Positions 44,097 to 54,906 are shown, numbered from the stretch's first letter. The stretch: DNA of 64,000 nt from Marchantia polymorpha subsp. ruderalis (GCA_037833965.1 AP031356.1:5416501-5480500); one strand, 5' to 3'. The notes: generated by a model not told the origin, from the sequence alone. Made by a program: numbers and translations.

Positions 44097-44754
44097 CTTC
44101 AATCTAGAAGGCGGAATGTTTAGGATTTGATTTCTAGCTCGAGAGAAAGTATCCATGAGGGATCACTTGATGTTAACATTGGGGAATGAAAGAGCGGAGA
44201 GTGTGCTTGAGAGCAAAATTCCCTTTGTTTATCCAAAAGTCTCATATGATAGCCTAGAAGTAATTTTGTATGTTTTGTTCACATAAACAGGTTTTTTTGA
44301 GAGAAAAGTGATCTTAGACATCGAAAAAAATATTTTTGAAGGTATTTTTCAGAGTTTTTATTGATTTTAGAGTGGAAGATAGAGAACGTTTAAGTTTTTG
44401 TTTCAGGTTCAAACCATGTGTTAACAGAAAGATATGAGAGTTAGAAGTTGAGGGGGTTTTCACGGGAACCAAAAGTTTGCTCTCAAGAAAGTTTTTATAG
44501 AGTAAATTTCTTTTTTTGTATTTCAATTTAGTCTTTGAAACTTTGTAGGCGTGTGTATTGGAAGATTAGCTACGTGCCAGTTAAAATTTCACTGAGAGAT
44601 CACAGCTAGAGAGTAAGTTATGATAATTTGAAGTTCAGGGGGTACAAAATCATGATAAGAGAGCAAAAGTTTTGGGTTTCTTTATTCGCAGTTTTGGCCT
44701 AGTAGATAACGTTTCTGGGAGAGACCTTTTGAGTGGTTTCCACCTTATGGAAAA
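44097..44754 (+). other. Family C untranslated leader
   Basis: About 0.65 kb lies between the primer site and the first open frame, with no coding signal. Confidence 0.5.
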
Positions 44755-45171
44755 ATGAGTGATCAAGGGGGCTGGAAGGTTAGGTTATCGAAAGTACCTC
44801 AAGGTTTGGATGTTATAGTGTCTCTAGACTCCAATACAAGAGAATTCAAGATGGAGTTTGAAGAAAGAGTAGTTAGTCAATCCCCTAGAGTGAAACGTGA
44901 GACTTGCTTTTATTGTGGAGAAGAGGGACATAAGGTTGTCAATTGTTCCCTGCGGAACAAGGATAGAAGATTAAGGAGCAAGAGGACCTTGGGAGATTTG
45001 AAACTTCACTTGGGACCATCATCGCCACATGAATCCCAAAGTGCAACCTTTTGTGACAATTGCGGAGTGATTGGACTACCGGCGGGACACGAATGCAGCG
45101 GAGTGAAGGCGCTTCTAGAATCACTTGTGGAAGGGTTTGACGGCAAGCTAAGTGCTAAACGGAAAAAGTGA
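44755..45171 (+). CDS. Zinc-knuckle ORF of family C
   Basis: Frame of 138 residues. It has a CCHC knuckle (CFYCGEEGHKVVNC, about residues 49-62) followed by a basic stretch and a second Cys/His cluster (CDNCGVIGLPAGHEC). It lies in the gag position after the primer site. Unusually, a capsid-like piece (LVFYGRENEDVETFVRDFK, 45424-45489) lies after rather than before the knuckle. This may therefore be a separate small ORF or rearranged gag. Likely an RNA-binding role by motif. Confidence 0.55.
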   Translation: MSDQGGWKVRLSKVPQGLDVIVSLDSNTREFKMEFEERVVSQSPRVKRETCFYCGEEGHKVVNCSLRNKDRRLRSKRTLGDLKLHLGPSSPHESQSATFCDNCGVIGLPAGHECSGVKALLESLVEGFDGKLSAKRKK

Positions 45172-45418
45172 CCTCAGCGGGTTCAAGCTCGAACTGAAGA
45201 TGGAGATCATCATTCGGATGATGGAAAAGATGATGATGAGGGTAAGACTCATTGTATGCCTAGGGGAGGAGAGAGCTTTGGCTATCTTGGAGCAACCAAT
45301 TCCTTTTGTGTTTCCTTTGATGAATTACTCAAGGATGGAGTCAGTGTTGTTTGTATTGTATTAGGTAGTCCCATATAAATTTCCAATAGAAAAAAAAAAT
45401 TATAAAAAAAAATTAGGT

Positions 45419-45489
45419 GGAAATGTGGAAGCTTCTGGTGTTTTATGGGAGGGAAAATGAGGATGTAGAAACCTTTGTTAGGGACTTCA
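45419..45489 (+). pseudogene. Family C gag capsid start, truncated
   Basis: MWKLLVFYGRENEDVETFVR continues to DFK. This is the F-x-G-x-x-x-E-D-x-x-x-F-x-x-x-F signature of plant Gag. It is cut at the junction with the oppositely oriented family A RT. Confidence 0.6.
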
Positions 45490-48400
45490 AGACCTCTTAC
45501 CGAAGACACAAAAGTCATCGATGAAAATTTCCAGGAACTTCCTTAGGTGCTCTTGGAAGATGTTTGTCATCATCCGCTGGAACGTCGCTGGCGCGTTGCA
45601 CAGCCCGAACGGCATCTTGTGATAAGCATAGGTTCCCCAGTCGGTTGTGAAGGTTGTTTTGTCCTTGTCCTGTTCCCTAATGGACACCTGGTTGTAGCCG
45701 GAGAATCCGTCTAGGAAACTGTAGCATTCATGCCCTGCGACATGGTCCAAAATAGAGTCCGTGAAAGGGAGAGGGTGATGGTCCTTCCTCGTTGCTGCGT
45801 TCAGCTTTCGGAAGTCCTGGCACACCCGGATCTTACCCGTCAGTTTCTTGGGTACGATTACGATAGGCGACACCCACTCGCTACTGAGTACCGGGTAGAT
45901 GATTCCTGCGCTCAGGTACTTATCGATTTCGTCCTTCACCAATAATGAATATTTTGGGTTGAGCCTGTATTGGCGTTGGCGAATCGGAACTGCCTCGTCC
46001 AACAAGTCGATCCTGTGCTCCCCATACCTTGCAGGTATGCCTTTCATGTCTTCAATCTTCCATGCGAAGACATCCTCATACTGGCGAAGAAATGCCTGTA
46101 CCCTGTTCAACTCTTCTCCTTGTACCTGGCTTGACACCTTCAAGCCTTTACCTGGACTGAGTTGCAGTTCGCAGCAATCACTTGGGTCGACAATCCCCTC
46201 TGTGTGACTGATCTCGCTTCTGCCCAGTCCGACTGCTAGTTGCTATTCGTCATCCGGATGCACATCGTGTCCTTCCTCCTCGATGGAGCAGCAAGTGACG
46301 TAACCTACAAACTCATCCAACGTTTCTGTCTCTGAAGTGCATGACGAGCTGGTCTCCCCTGCAGTTGTGTACCCGGAGGTGGTGGAAGGTGTTTCGCCCT
46401 CGTGTGGTACCTTGGTCCATGGTACGGTAATGACAGTCGGAGGGTCCGCAGGGTTTCGGAACTGTAATCTCTTCCTCCTCCAGTCACACCTTGCTTTGGC
46501 ATCGTATAGCCACGGTCTGCCAAGCAGCACATCATAACCTTTCTTCATTAGAGGTTGCAATATTATGTAGGACAGTTGAAAGTCCACTCCTCCAATGTTG
46601 GTTCTCACATTGCTCAACATTCCTAGCGGCATTCTGCGCGTTTGATCGGCCAGTCGCAACACTCGGGATGTAGGCTCGAAGGTCTGGAACCCCAAGGAGT
46701 TCGCTGTCTCCTCGGTCATGATGTTCACGCCCGAGCCGGAGTCCACTGGTACTTTCTGTATGACGCAGCCTCCGATCTCTACTTCGATCTCTGGAGGTCC
46801 TAGGTCTCCTCCTTCCACTCTGTACACAGCCGGAAGTTTCTCTTTTCGGGGTTTGCGTGGTCGGCGCAACGAAAGCATCAGCATCCTTCTGTACGTCTTA
46901 TTGTCCTCCAACAGCTGGTGGAAGGAAATATTTGCCCTCTGACTCCCTATGTCCTCCACTATGTCGTAGGAAGTGTTGGAAGTCACAGCCGGAAGTTTCC
47001 CTGTACTCGCGGTCGGAAGTGGTGTAGGGGGCCTAGCCGCCTTCCGGTCGTCGTATGTCGTTCCGGCGCCCAGTGCTTCCTTGATGAGGTGACTCACCTC
47101 ATCTTTGATGTCCGGAAGGTAGTCTCGGGTCCGGAACTCTTCCGAAGACCTGTCCGCCTTCTCTGAGTTCTGCTCCGGCTGGGTGTTCCTCATCGCCGGA
47201 GGTGTACCCGGCCTTCTCCTTTGGCCTTCTCTAACTTCTTTAGACTTCCTCCTCTCTTCCCTACGCTCGAGGCGGCGAGTGTCCTCGTGGTCCTCTCCCC
47301 TCCTCTTTGAACTTCGGGTCTCTACCCGTCCGCACATTACTTCTTCCTCCGGCCATACTTCGTCTCCTTCAGCTGGGTCCGGGCTCAGTTCTACCTGGTT
47401 GACCTGCACCTCTTCCTTGCCAGGTGTCGATACGAAACGCACGGCTGGCCTAGGGACTGGTGGCTGATCACATTCGGCTGCTGTATGTCCAGACTTCTTG
47501 CAATTGCTGCACAACGGTGCATACCCCATTTGCTTCCTCGGGTGGGGACAGCTTGGCGCGTAATGTCCCATGTCTCCGCAGTTGTAGCAACCATTGAATT
47601 GTGGTGGAGGTCGGCTGTAATTGCCTGGAGGTGCCATGCGTCTTGGTGGGAGCGTACCCGCCATTTCCCTCGGAACAAAGCGCGGTATATGCACCGGTGG
47701 GTTCGGAGTTGTAGATGGAGCTGTCTGTACCGCGTAGGCGGTGTCCTCAACCGGCTCAGCATAATACATGGGCGGCTCAGCATAATACATGGGATTCTCC
47801 CACTGTGGTGCCCATTCGACCGCATTCACTGGGTAAGATGGGCGCGCGGACATGCACTCCGTGTTGGCATGTCCCACCTGTCCGCACGTAGTACACCAGA
47901 GATTCGCTCGCTGTCTCGCAGGTGATTTACGTCGGTCTTGGCCTCCCACTACATGAACTTTCAGGTCCGCAAAATTCTTCACCAGGTTGTCTACCTTGGC
48001 TGCGATGTCCCCTTGACTCTTCACTGGGATTCCCTTACCTCGATCCTTCTTCTTGATCGTACTGCGTTTCTTCTTCCGTCTTTCTTCTTCTGAAGATGAC
48101 GAGTCCTCTTCCTCTTCCGAGGAAGAACTTGATTCGGAGGAGCTTGATTCTTCTGTCGAGGAAGGCGAGTTCCTTCTCTTCCGACGTCCGCCTTGCGATT
48201 TCTTCTTCGTCGACCGTCGGTCGCGTCTTCGAGTGTCAAGGGTTGACGTCTCAAAGGTCTCCGCGGAAGCTATCACATCTTGGATTGTTTCAGTCTTGCC
48301 TCTCCTATAGAAGGTCTCCATTTCTCTTGAGAGCCCTGTCACATACCAATCCACTGCTTGTTGTACCGAAAATGGTTCTCCTGGGCCTGTCTTCGGAATT

Positions 48401-49071
48401 CGATCTAGGAGGTCTTGGAATCTCTCAGTATAGTCTCGAAGATTCTCCTTCCGCTCGCGTCGAAGATTTCGAAGCCGGGTCAGTACTCGACTGTCATATC
48501 CGAGTTCGCGAAACCGCCTCAGAAACTTTTCCTTGAGCTAAGCCCAGGTCCGGATGCCAGTGGGGTCGGTGCTCTCATGGTTGTACCAGCTACGAGCTCG
48601 CCTGCGTAGCAGGCTAGGAAAGATTCGCAGTCGGTCTTCATCACTGGTCTCACGATTGGCAATGGAGACAGACTCGAAGAGCTTTATGTATGAATCTGCA
48701 TCATCGTCGTCGCCTGTTCCCGTGTATCTTGGATACGAATGTTTGGTGATAGGTTGGGAAAACACCTGGCGGAGATTGGCTTGATGGTCTGCCATTGGTG
48801 ATCCTGTCGACGGACTGATCCTAGGTTGGCCAAACTCAGGAAGAGTTTCTGTCGGAGGAATTTCCAATAGAACTGTTAGCTCAATGCTCTCGGTAGGTGA
48901 ACTGGAACGCCTTTGTCTTCTAGTAGTCGGTGATGGCGATCTTTCTGCAGAGTCCTCACCGGGAGTCTTCTTTTTAGTTCGCCGTTTTGTTTCTACGGCT
49001 TTTTCTGAATCTCGACGGAGTTTTCGTGTGGCTCTCGCACTCAGGTTTCCCACACTATCGCTCGTCGACAT
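45487..49071 (-). pseudogene. Family A gag-pro-RT polyprotein, two in-frame TAGs, 3' truncated
   Basis: One continuous frame of about 1195 codons is interrupted only by TAG at 48538-48540 and TAG at 46243-46245. The gag capsid is SYPRYTGTGDDDDADSYIKL, RARSWYNHE and LREFKE-like helices (LRDYTERFQDLLDRI). Three CCHC knuckles follow: CTTCGQVGHANTEC, CYNCGDMGHYAPSC and CSNCKKSGHTAAEC. An aspartic protease has VPVDSGSGVNIM and LLGRPWL. RT has SEWVSPIVIVPKK, CQDFRKLNAATRKDHHPLPF, MPFGLCNAPATFQRMM and the active site FIDDF. RNase H and integrase are missing because the copy ends at 45487 against family C. The clade call, Athila/Tat, rests on the primer site and the RT motif style. Confidence 0.88.
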
Positions 49072-49115
49072 TCACCGAGCATTGCTGCTCAAGTATTCTG
49101 GTGTTGACGCACTGT

Positions 49116-49132
49116 CCCCGGCAGCGGCGCCA
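49116..49132 (-). other. Primer-binding site, tRNA-Asp (family A)
   Basis: The minus strand reads TGGCGCCGCTGCCGGGG, complementary to the plant tRNA-Asp(GTC) 3' end with one mismatch. It lies 22 bases from the LTR end at 49155 and 45 bases before the gag start. This fixes the family A LTR 3' end and its orientation. Confidence 0.88.
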
Positions 49133-49375
49133 AAAAGAAGTTGTCGGCTCCTTATGTAATAACCCACCAAAGGCTAAAACTGCAGTATGGTGGTAAAAAG
49201 ATCGAACCCACAGGGACAGAGGCAACACACAGAGTAAAAGTGTCACGTTTAACAGACTTTTGTAGAGTTTGAATTCTAGGCGACTGTCACTCCCAGAAAT
49301 ACTACAGTGCTCGACTCGGAGGAGGATCTCGACTCGGAGGATGCTCGGAGGATGCACGGTACAGCGTGGTCACTC

Positions 49376-49402
49376 AACACACACACACACACACACACAC
49401 AC
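49376..49402. repeat. (AC)n microsatellite
   Basis: About 13 AC units in the non-coding 3' part of family A LTR copy II. Copy I has only ACACATA at the matching place. Confidence 0.9.
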
Positions 49403-50106
49403 CTGAAAACTGGCAAAAGCACAACTCGGAGGTCGGTCAGGACCTCCGCTTCGGATTTCAGGAGGAAAGTGTCTCAAAAGTTCACTCAGAGGCTCTGCAG
49501 GTAGTGCCTCCCACTCCGGCTTTTACTGCCCTTCCGCCAGGAACTAGCGTAGGGTACCCGGACTGGACTTTCCACTTCGGAACGAAGCCTCTTCATACGC
49601 CGTGGACGTCACCCTCGACTATCACACCAAACGCAGGGAGTGCAGACCCGACTGAGAACTTAACTGAGACACGATCCAGTAACACACACACAACTTGAAT
49701 TACAAACCAAGGTTTACACGAAGTAATGAAACTTCACATTGGCATTAAGGGGAAACTTCCCGTAGGAGTACAATCAGGATATGTCACTCGAAGGAGTAAG
49801 GGGGAACTGTTCAAGTCTCTAACTCGCAGCCGGCTCTGAGCATCAGAATCACCCGCAGGTGCAGATCCGCACTACTCAAGTCTCTAACCGGGTGCTAGCT
49901 CTGAACATTCAGCCGAAGGCCTTCAACCACAACATACGGTAACTTCGCTATGCTGCAGCTTCTCTACGTGGTGCCAGGACCAAAAATGCACAAACACGCC
50001 AAGAAAGTGAGTTCCTGATCTGCACTTCCGAAACTGGAAGAGTCCCAAGGCAAAACGCCTTGATCTACTTTATACCCTCAAAGGTCCTAACTAGCACTAC
50101 GCTATC

Positions 50107-52626
50107 CTATCTACTACTCGCAACATTTGTGCGAAACCAAACTATTCTACTGCACTCGGCGGATCCAGTGCTGTGCCTCCTGCGCGCCGGACTGCTCCGC
50201 TCGGTGTCCCTTCCTTGCCAGTCTTCCGACCGACTGCGCAACCCCAGGCGTCGGAGCGCTGCAGTGACTTCCGACTCTAAGTGCGCCATAGTGTCGCGCG
50301 CACCCTACAAGAAGGTTTCTAATTTCCTCGCCACTCGCCGCCGACTCTGACTGTCACCCTCCGTCAATGCCGCCGCCCGAAGCTCGAACTCCCTGAGTGT
50401 GAGCTTCTCTTGAGCTGCCACCTCCCAATGGGCGTATCCTTTTAGACAATGGGTCACCCGTGTCGCCAACTCTCCTCGCGCCCTGCAGCTGCCTTCCACC
50501 TCTGCTAGCTGCATTTCCGCTTCCGCATGTTGCGCCCTCAAATCCGAGCACTCGGATTGCAAGTTGCGCAACAACTCCTCATCCTCCTTGCGGGCTCTTT
50601 GACTTTCTTCTAAGGCGCGCGTCTGGCGCGCAAGCTCGGCTGCTAGGACGTGGTTTTGTCTCCGCTCTTCCTGCAATTCCGACTCGATCTTTGCCCGCAT
50701 TAGCTCGGCATCCGCCTGACTTTTCGTCGCCGCATCCTCCCTCTGCTGCTGCAAGGCTTGGTATAGCTTCTGTGTGACCGCCAGGTGTTGTCGGAGGGCG
50801 GTATTCCTATCCACATATACTTGGCACCTAGAGGCCCACCTTGCCACCTTGCTCCTCGTCCTTCGCCTGATAGTCTCCACATAAGACTGCGGTTTTCCAG
50901 TACCCGCGTACTTGGATGTCTTGCGATCCAGATATCGCAGGAGTGGGACTATCTGCTCGCACAACACCCCTGTTGGCGTTTTCTACACCGAATCCGCTTC
51001 CTAATCTTCCGAGCTCGTCTCATCCTAAGTCTCGAGGATTTCAGTCGCCACCGAATCCCTTGGCGACTCTCTGGAACTGTGGCGCGCAGCAGCTTCCGCT
51101 GCGACTGCTGCTCCACTGCCTGCTAAAATATCCAGGGCAGTGGGAGATCCCACTGCTTGAGCCCCTGTTCCGGCTCGATCTTCGGTCTCCGAAGGGGTAG
51201 ACGCCTCAGTGACTCTTGTCACTTTTGCACCGCCCGCTTCTGCTGCCTGCCCTTCCGGCGCAATCTGCGCGGAAGGTGTCTTCGCTGAAGGTGCGTCCGC
51301 CGAAGGCGTCCTCACACTGGTCGTCGTCTCTGTTGACCGACTCGCAGTCGGCCGACCAGCAGTTGTCCGACTGGGAGTCGGATACACCCTGCGCGTCTTG
51401 ACTCCACTTGGCCTGCTTGCTGGTGGCGTTTTCCCAGAAGTGCCTTCCGCCGAAGACGACCCTCTGAGGGTTGTTGGCTCGTCAGCCAAACTCTCTTCTG
51501 CTTCCGGCCTGCTGTCCGGTTCAACGCGCCGTTCAGTTGGCCTTCCTTCCGCTTGTCGGCCTTCAGTCGCCCGACTCGTAGTCGGCCGACTGTCAGTCCG
51601 TCCATCTCCTCCCGAAGGCATTGGTGCCTTCTGTGCAGAGGTATTTGTCGACTTCCCTAGAATTTGCGCGATTATCTCCTCTTGTGTGAGATTCCGCCGG
51701 ATCGGAGTACGCCTGGTCTCCTCAGTACCAGTTGGCATTTTGCGTGCCCTCTGTTTTGGTCGACTGTGAGGCTCGGGGGCGGGCCGACCACGAGTCGGCG
51801 CAGCTAGCACTTCCGGCTGCCTGTCCTCAGGTCTCTCATCCCACTTCCGCTTTCGCGGAATGCGCTCACTTCGACGTTCTTCTGCTGCTCTTGCTGGAGC
51901 CGGAGCCGGAGGCGGACTGGCAGGTTCCTCGTCCAGATCCGTGTCTACTTCGGCCTCCCTCGAGTATCTACCTGGATAGCTCCGGGTCAGCAGCGGAAAC
52001 CGTGTTTTCTCAGACTTTGTCAAACATCCCATCGCCCGATAAAACACGATCAAGTAAGGCGATAGATGATTGAGGGTTCCTCCTCTCTCTTCTTGCGCAT
52101 GTTGGCGCGTCACCTTCCACAGGAGCCGTGCCCAATGCACTGGAGCTCCTGACAACACTAGCTCCACAAATTCTACCTGCCAACCATGCATGTAAGCGGT
52201 CTTGGTCGGCTGCAATATCTGTAGCAATGCAGTCGCGACATTTCTCCGCAATCGATCTTTGTAATCCCGTGTCCGGAAACCGTTCTTGGGATGCCTGGCA
52301 ACTTTGAAGAGCTCATTGTAGGAGATTTCTTCCTCCTGGGACACCTTCACGCTATCGGCCTCGAAGAGGAGATCCCCTTCCTCGCCGGCACACCTGCCCA
52401 ACACCTGCGCCCAGTTACAAATGTCCCATCTTTCTGGATGTGGACGGAATCCGCGAGAGGGCTTGTGTCTCTCCTGCAGATACTCGCGCACCATCTCCGG
52501 ACATGTCCAGTTCCACCCCCACAGGAGAAAATCGAGCTTCAGCCCCAGCATCACATCTTGAAATGCGCGTGGACCGATCTGCGGCACCCTAAGTGGAGAC
52601 ACTCGCAGCTGGGGAACCTTCGACAT
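50107..52626 (-). pseudogene. ORF-A copy II, best-preserved copy, four TAGs
   Basis: A single frame of 839 codons runs from MSKVPQLRV (52624-52626). TAG codons lie at 51025-51027, 51001-51003, 50983-50985 and 50305-50307; no other breaks are seen. Residues 1 to about 210 form a conserved domain rich in Trp and Arg: KLDFLLWGWNWTCPEMVREY, GFRPHPERW, WAQVLGRCAGEEGDLLFE, NGFRTRDYKDRLRRNVATAL, WQVEFVELVLSGAPVHWARL, LNHLSPYLIVFYRAMGCLT. Residues about 230-530 are low-complexity with basic patches (RIPRKRKWDE) and PSA repeats. Residues about 550-780 form a long coiled coil. I do not recognise the family. The layout (ALLQIL...FVEL...GxxxxWARxL...SPYLIxFYRxxG) is loosely reminiscent of plant mobile/putative plant transposon domains found with Athila elements. 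Confidence 0.72.
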
Positions 52627-53039
52627 TGCGTTTCCTGCACACACAAACGTTCTCCCTTTCGCTCGCTCTCTCACAATCGCCACTGCGCGTCGGCCGCTCA
52701 AGCACTGACTGCTCACTCTCTCTTCGCTCACGCTCAAGTTCGCTACTCGCAATTCTTTCCAAGGTCTGTCAAGATCCTTGCGCAACTCGTCTCCGCACTC
52801 TCTCCTCTCACTGCAGGTCGCTCCGCTCTTGCGCGTAATCTTGGAAACTGGAAATCGCAAAATCAAGAATGAGAGAATGAGACTGGAGCGCAGTCTTTTC
52901 TTCTCCGATTTCAAGAACGTCCAACGTTCTTACTGGTTACAACGTACGCAGCCGGCTATATGGCCTAACGGTTTGCCCTTTGCATGCGCGAATTTACGTC
53001 TCCGCACTGCGCGCATTCGCATGCGTGAATGTTGAATTC

Positions 53040-53760
53040 TCCCGCCGCCGCCACCTTCCGGACTCGAGTCTGCCGTAGGGTATACGTCGGCTATGTTGTC
53101 TTTTCCTAACCCGTCCATCACCGGAGGCGTGTCGCCGCTGGTGCGTTCCTTATCCGTCGGCGCCTTGCTGGAGGCGCACATCTAGTCGGAGCGAATTACG
53201 CCGGCGCGCAGTCGTACCGCTTATTTTGTCCTTTATGCCTCGTCCATTGCTGACGGCGCATATCCGCCAGCGCAAATCATGCCAGCGCATCCGGCCGTCA
53301 GCGCCACGTCGGAGGCGAACATCCGACCGGCGCTTTCCTTCCATGAACAGCCGCCAAAGGCGCTTCCGACTCTGAGTTGGTTTCCTCCTATGAGCGCGTG
53401 ATTCCGCCGAAGGCGCATCGCCGAGGGCGTACGGGAATCCTTTCCGGCTGTGAACCCTAGCGCGAACGGCGCATGTCCGGCTACAAGTTTTCCGACGCTC
53501 ATAGCTTCTCCGTCCCTGATCCATCTCCGACGCTCTTGGGCTCGTTAGAACGAGCGTCCCGAGCTCTTTCTAATGTGACTTCAACCAACTGGATCTACCG
53601 TGTATTCCGATCGTTATGAAGGTTTTCCCCTTCCGCGCCAGCGGCGCATCGCCGAAGGCGCACTCATGGTCGGACGCCTTCAGAGGTCCGGGCCCTTCTC
53701 CTGACGTCTTTAGCAAAACCTCCTCCTGAGGTGTCTGCGCCGGAAGCGTAGCTTTAGCGT
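53040..53760. repeat. GCC-rich palindrome-laden leader of family A LTR II
   Basis: Recurrent CGCCGAAGGCG-type imperfect palindromes and variants (GCCGGCGC, CGTCGGAGGCG) cover the region. There is also a GGGCTCGTTAGAAC block shared with the LTR starts at 54430 and 59850. There is no credible ORF; open frames here follow from the GC-rich repeat. Confidence 0.7.
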
Positions 53761-53763
53761 AGC

Positions 53764-54092
53764 TTCCAATTCTAGAACTTCCACTTTCCACTAAGTCAAC
53801 ATTAGACTTAGTCTAACCAATAGAATACTCCTTACTTTAGTCAAACCAATCAAAACTAAACATGAAGTTCAAAAGTCTTTCTCTTGGAATCTAGACTTTT
53901 GTACAAGACAAAATAGAAGTGCTCACTCAAATCTTCTAGAACTTCTCAAATTATTCCGCCAAGTATAGACATTATAGCTAAACTAGCTAGACTTAGTCAT
54001 AACTAGCTAGATTTAGTCATAACTATCCTAACCATGATTAACTCCTTGGCTAATTCTAGTTTTATTTCACACATGCAATATCTGGTCTTACA
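53764..54092 (-). mobile_element. Family C LTR fragment (5' part)
   Basis: Reverse complement of about 43305-43640, starting TGTAAGACCAG at 54092 on the minus strand. It ends inside the LTR, so it is truncated. Confidence 0.85.
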
Positions 54093-54204
54093 GTACGGAT
54101 TCGCTACTCCGTTGGGTCCTCACCTAACTGTGATGCGCTGGCGCCAAAGGCGCCGTACAAGTTCCAACCCCGAAGGCGGATTCCTAGGGCCGAAGGCGGA
54201 TTTC

Positions 54205-54370
54205 CCGCCAAGGGCGAAGTGCCTATGCGCAGGCGAAATCCGTCCGCCTATGCGTACGTGCAAGTTCTCCCGCCTATGCGTAGGCGACATTGTCGGCGGA
54301 CTTCCCGCCGACGTCAAACTCATTTCGCCTATGCGTAGGCGAACTTATTTCGCCTATGCGTAGGCGAAAG
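54205..54370. repeat. Cluster of 16-bp palindromes CGCCTATGCGTAGGCG
   Basis: Full copies of this near-perfect palindrome occur near 54272, 54328 and 54349, with variants near 54208 and 54243. They are separated by short spacers that also contain CGGCGG...CCGCCG arms. The perfect form, CGCCTACGCGTAGGCG, occurs at the right edge of the window. Confidence 0.85.
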
Positions 54371-54770
54371 TCTTCGTATCTTTCGACCGTCACAACTCCC
54401 TGAGTCCTGATCCGTTCCAAGCGTTCTTGGGCTCGTTAGAACCAGCGCGTCAAGTTCTTTCCAACGAGACCCTTACCAAGTCAAGGCGTTTGAGAATTGC
54501 ACAGATTCTGAGGGATTCCTCTAGCGCTGAAGTCGTACCACCGAAGGCGGATTATGCGCCTTGCGCCGAAGGAGAACTCCTTCAGAGTCCATCGTTCAGG
54601 GCGGCGCCTGTTCCGGACATTGCGCCCAACTCCTGGATTCTACGAGATTCTACAAGATCATCTAGTTTCACTCTATTTAAATGTACCGATCGCTATTTAC
54701 ACTACTGCTGCGGTATAGTTTTCCAAAAATGTTTTAAATTCCGCATAAATACCAAAAGTGGGTTACCACA

Positions 54771-54906
54771 GTGACATTCGCCTGAGAATTCAAACTCTTC
54801 AATAGTTTGTTAAACGTGACACCTTGTACTCTGTGTGTTGCCTTTGTCCTTGTGAATTTGACCTTTTTACTGCTATACTGCAGTTTTAGCCTTTGGTGGG
54901 TTATTA
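54771..54906 (+). mobile_element. Family A LTR 3' end fragment
   Basis: Matches the last about 130 bases of the family A LTR (GACATTCGCCTGAGAATTC ... GGTGGGTTATTA). It is cut at GTGAC by the oppositely oriented LTR start at 54770, the mirror of the 41371-41507 junction. Confidence 0.8.

Larger units (their letters stand above)
49155..54770 (-). mobile_element. Family A long LTR, copy II, with nested family C LTR
   Basis: The minus-strand start is TGTGGTAACCCAC at 54770, preceded by GTCAC. The end is GGTGGGTTATTACA at 49155, directly followed by the primer site and gag. The two ends are imperfect inverted repeats (TGTRRTAACCCAC). Inside are a TATA-like TTTAAATAG near 54680, GCC-rich palindromes, the nested family C fragment (53764-54092), ORF-A (52626-50107) and about 950 bp of non-coding 3' sequence with an AC microsatellite. 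If the boundaries are right, the LTR is about 5.6 kb (5.3 kb without the insert) and carries a gene. The alternative is a non-autonomous insert or recombined element sharing the LTR. Confidence 0.62.

Noticed and set aside
49116..49132. tRNA-Asp-like sequence as a tRNA gene
   Set aside because: Only the 3' acceptor complement is present and it sits exactly between an LTR end and gag, so it is a primer-binding site.
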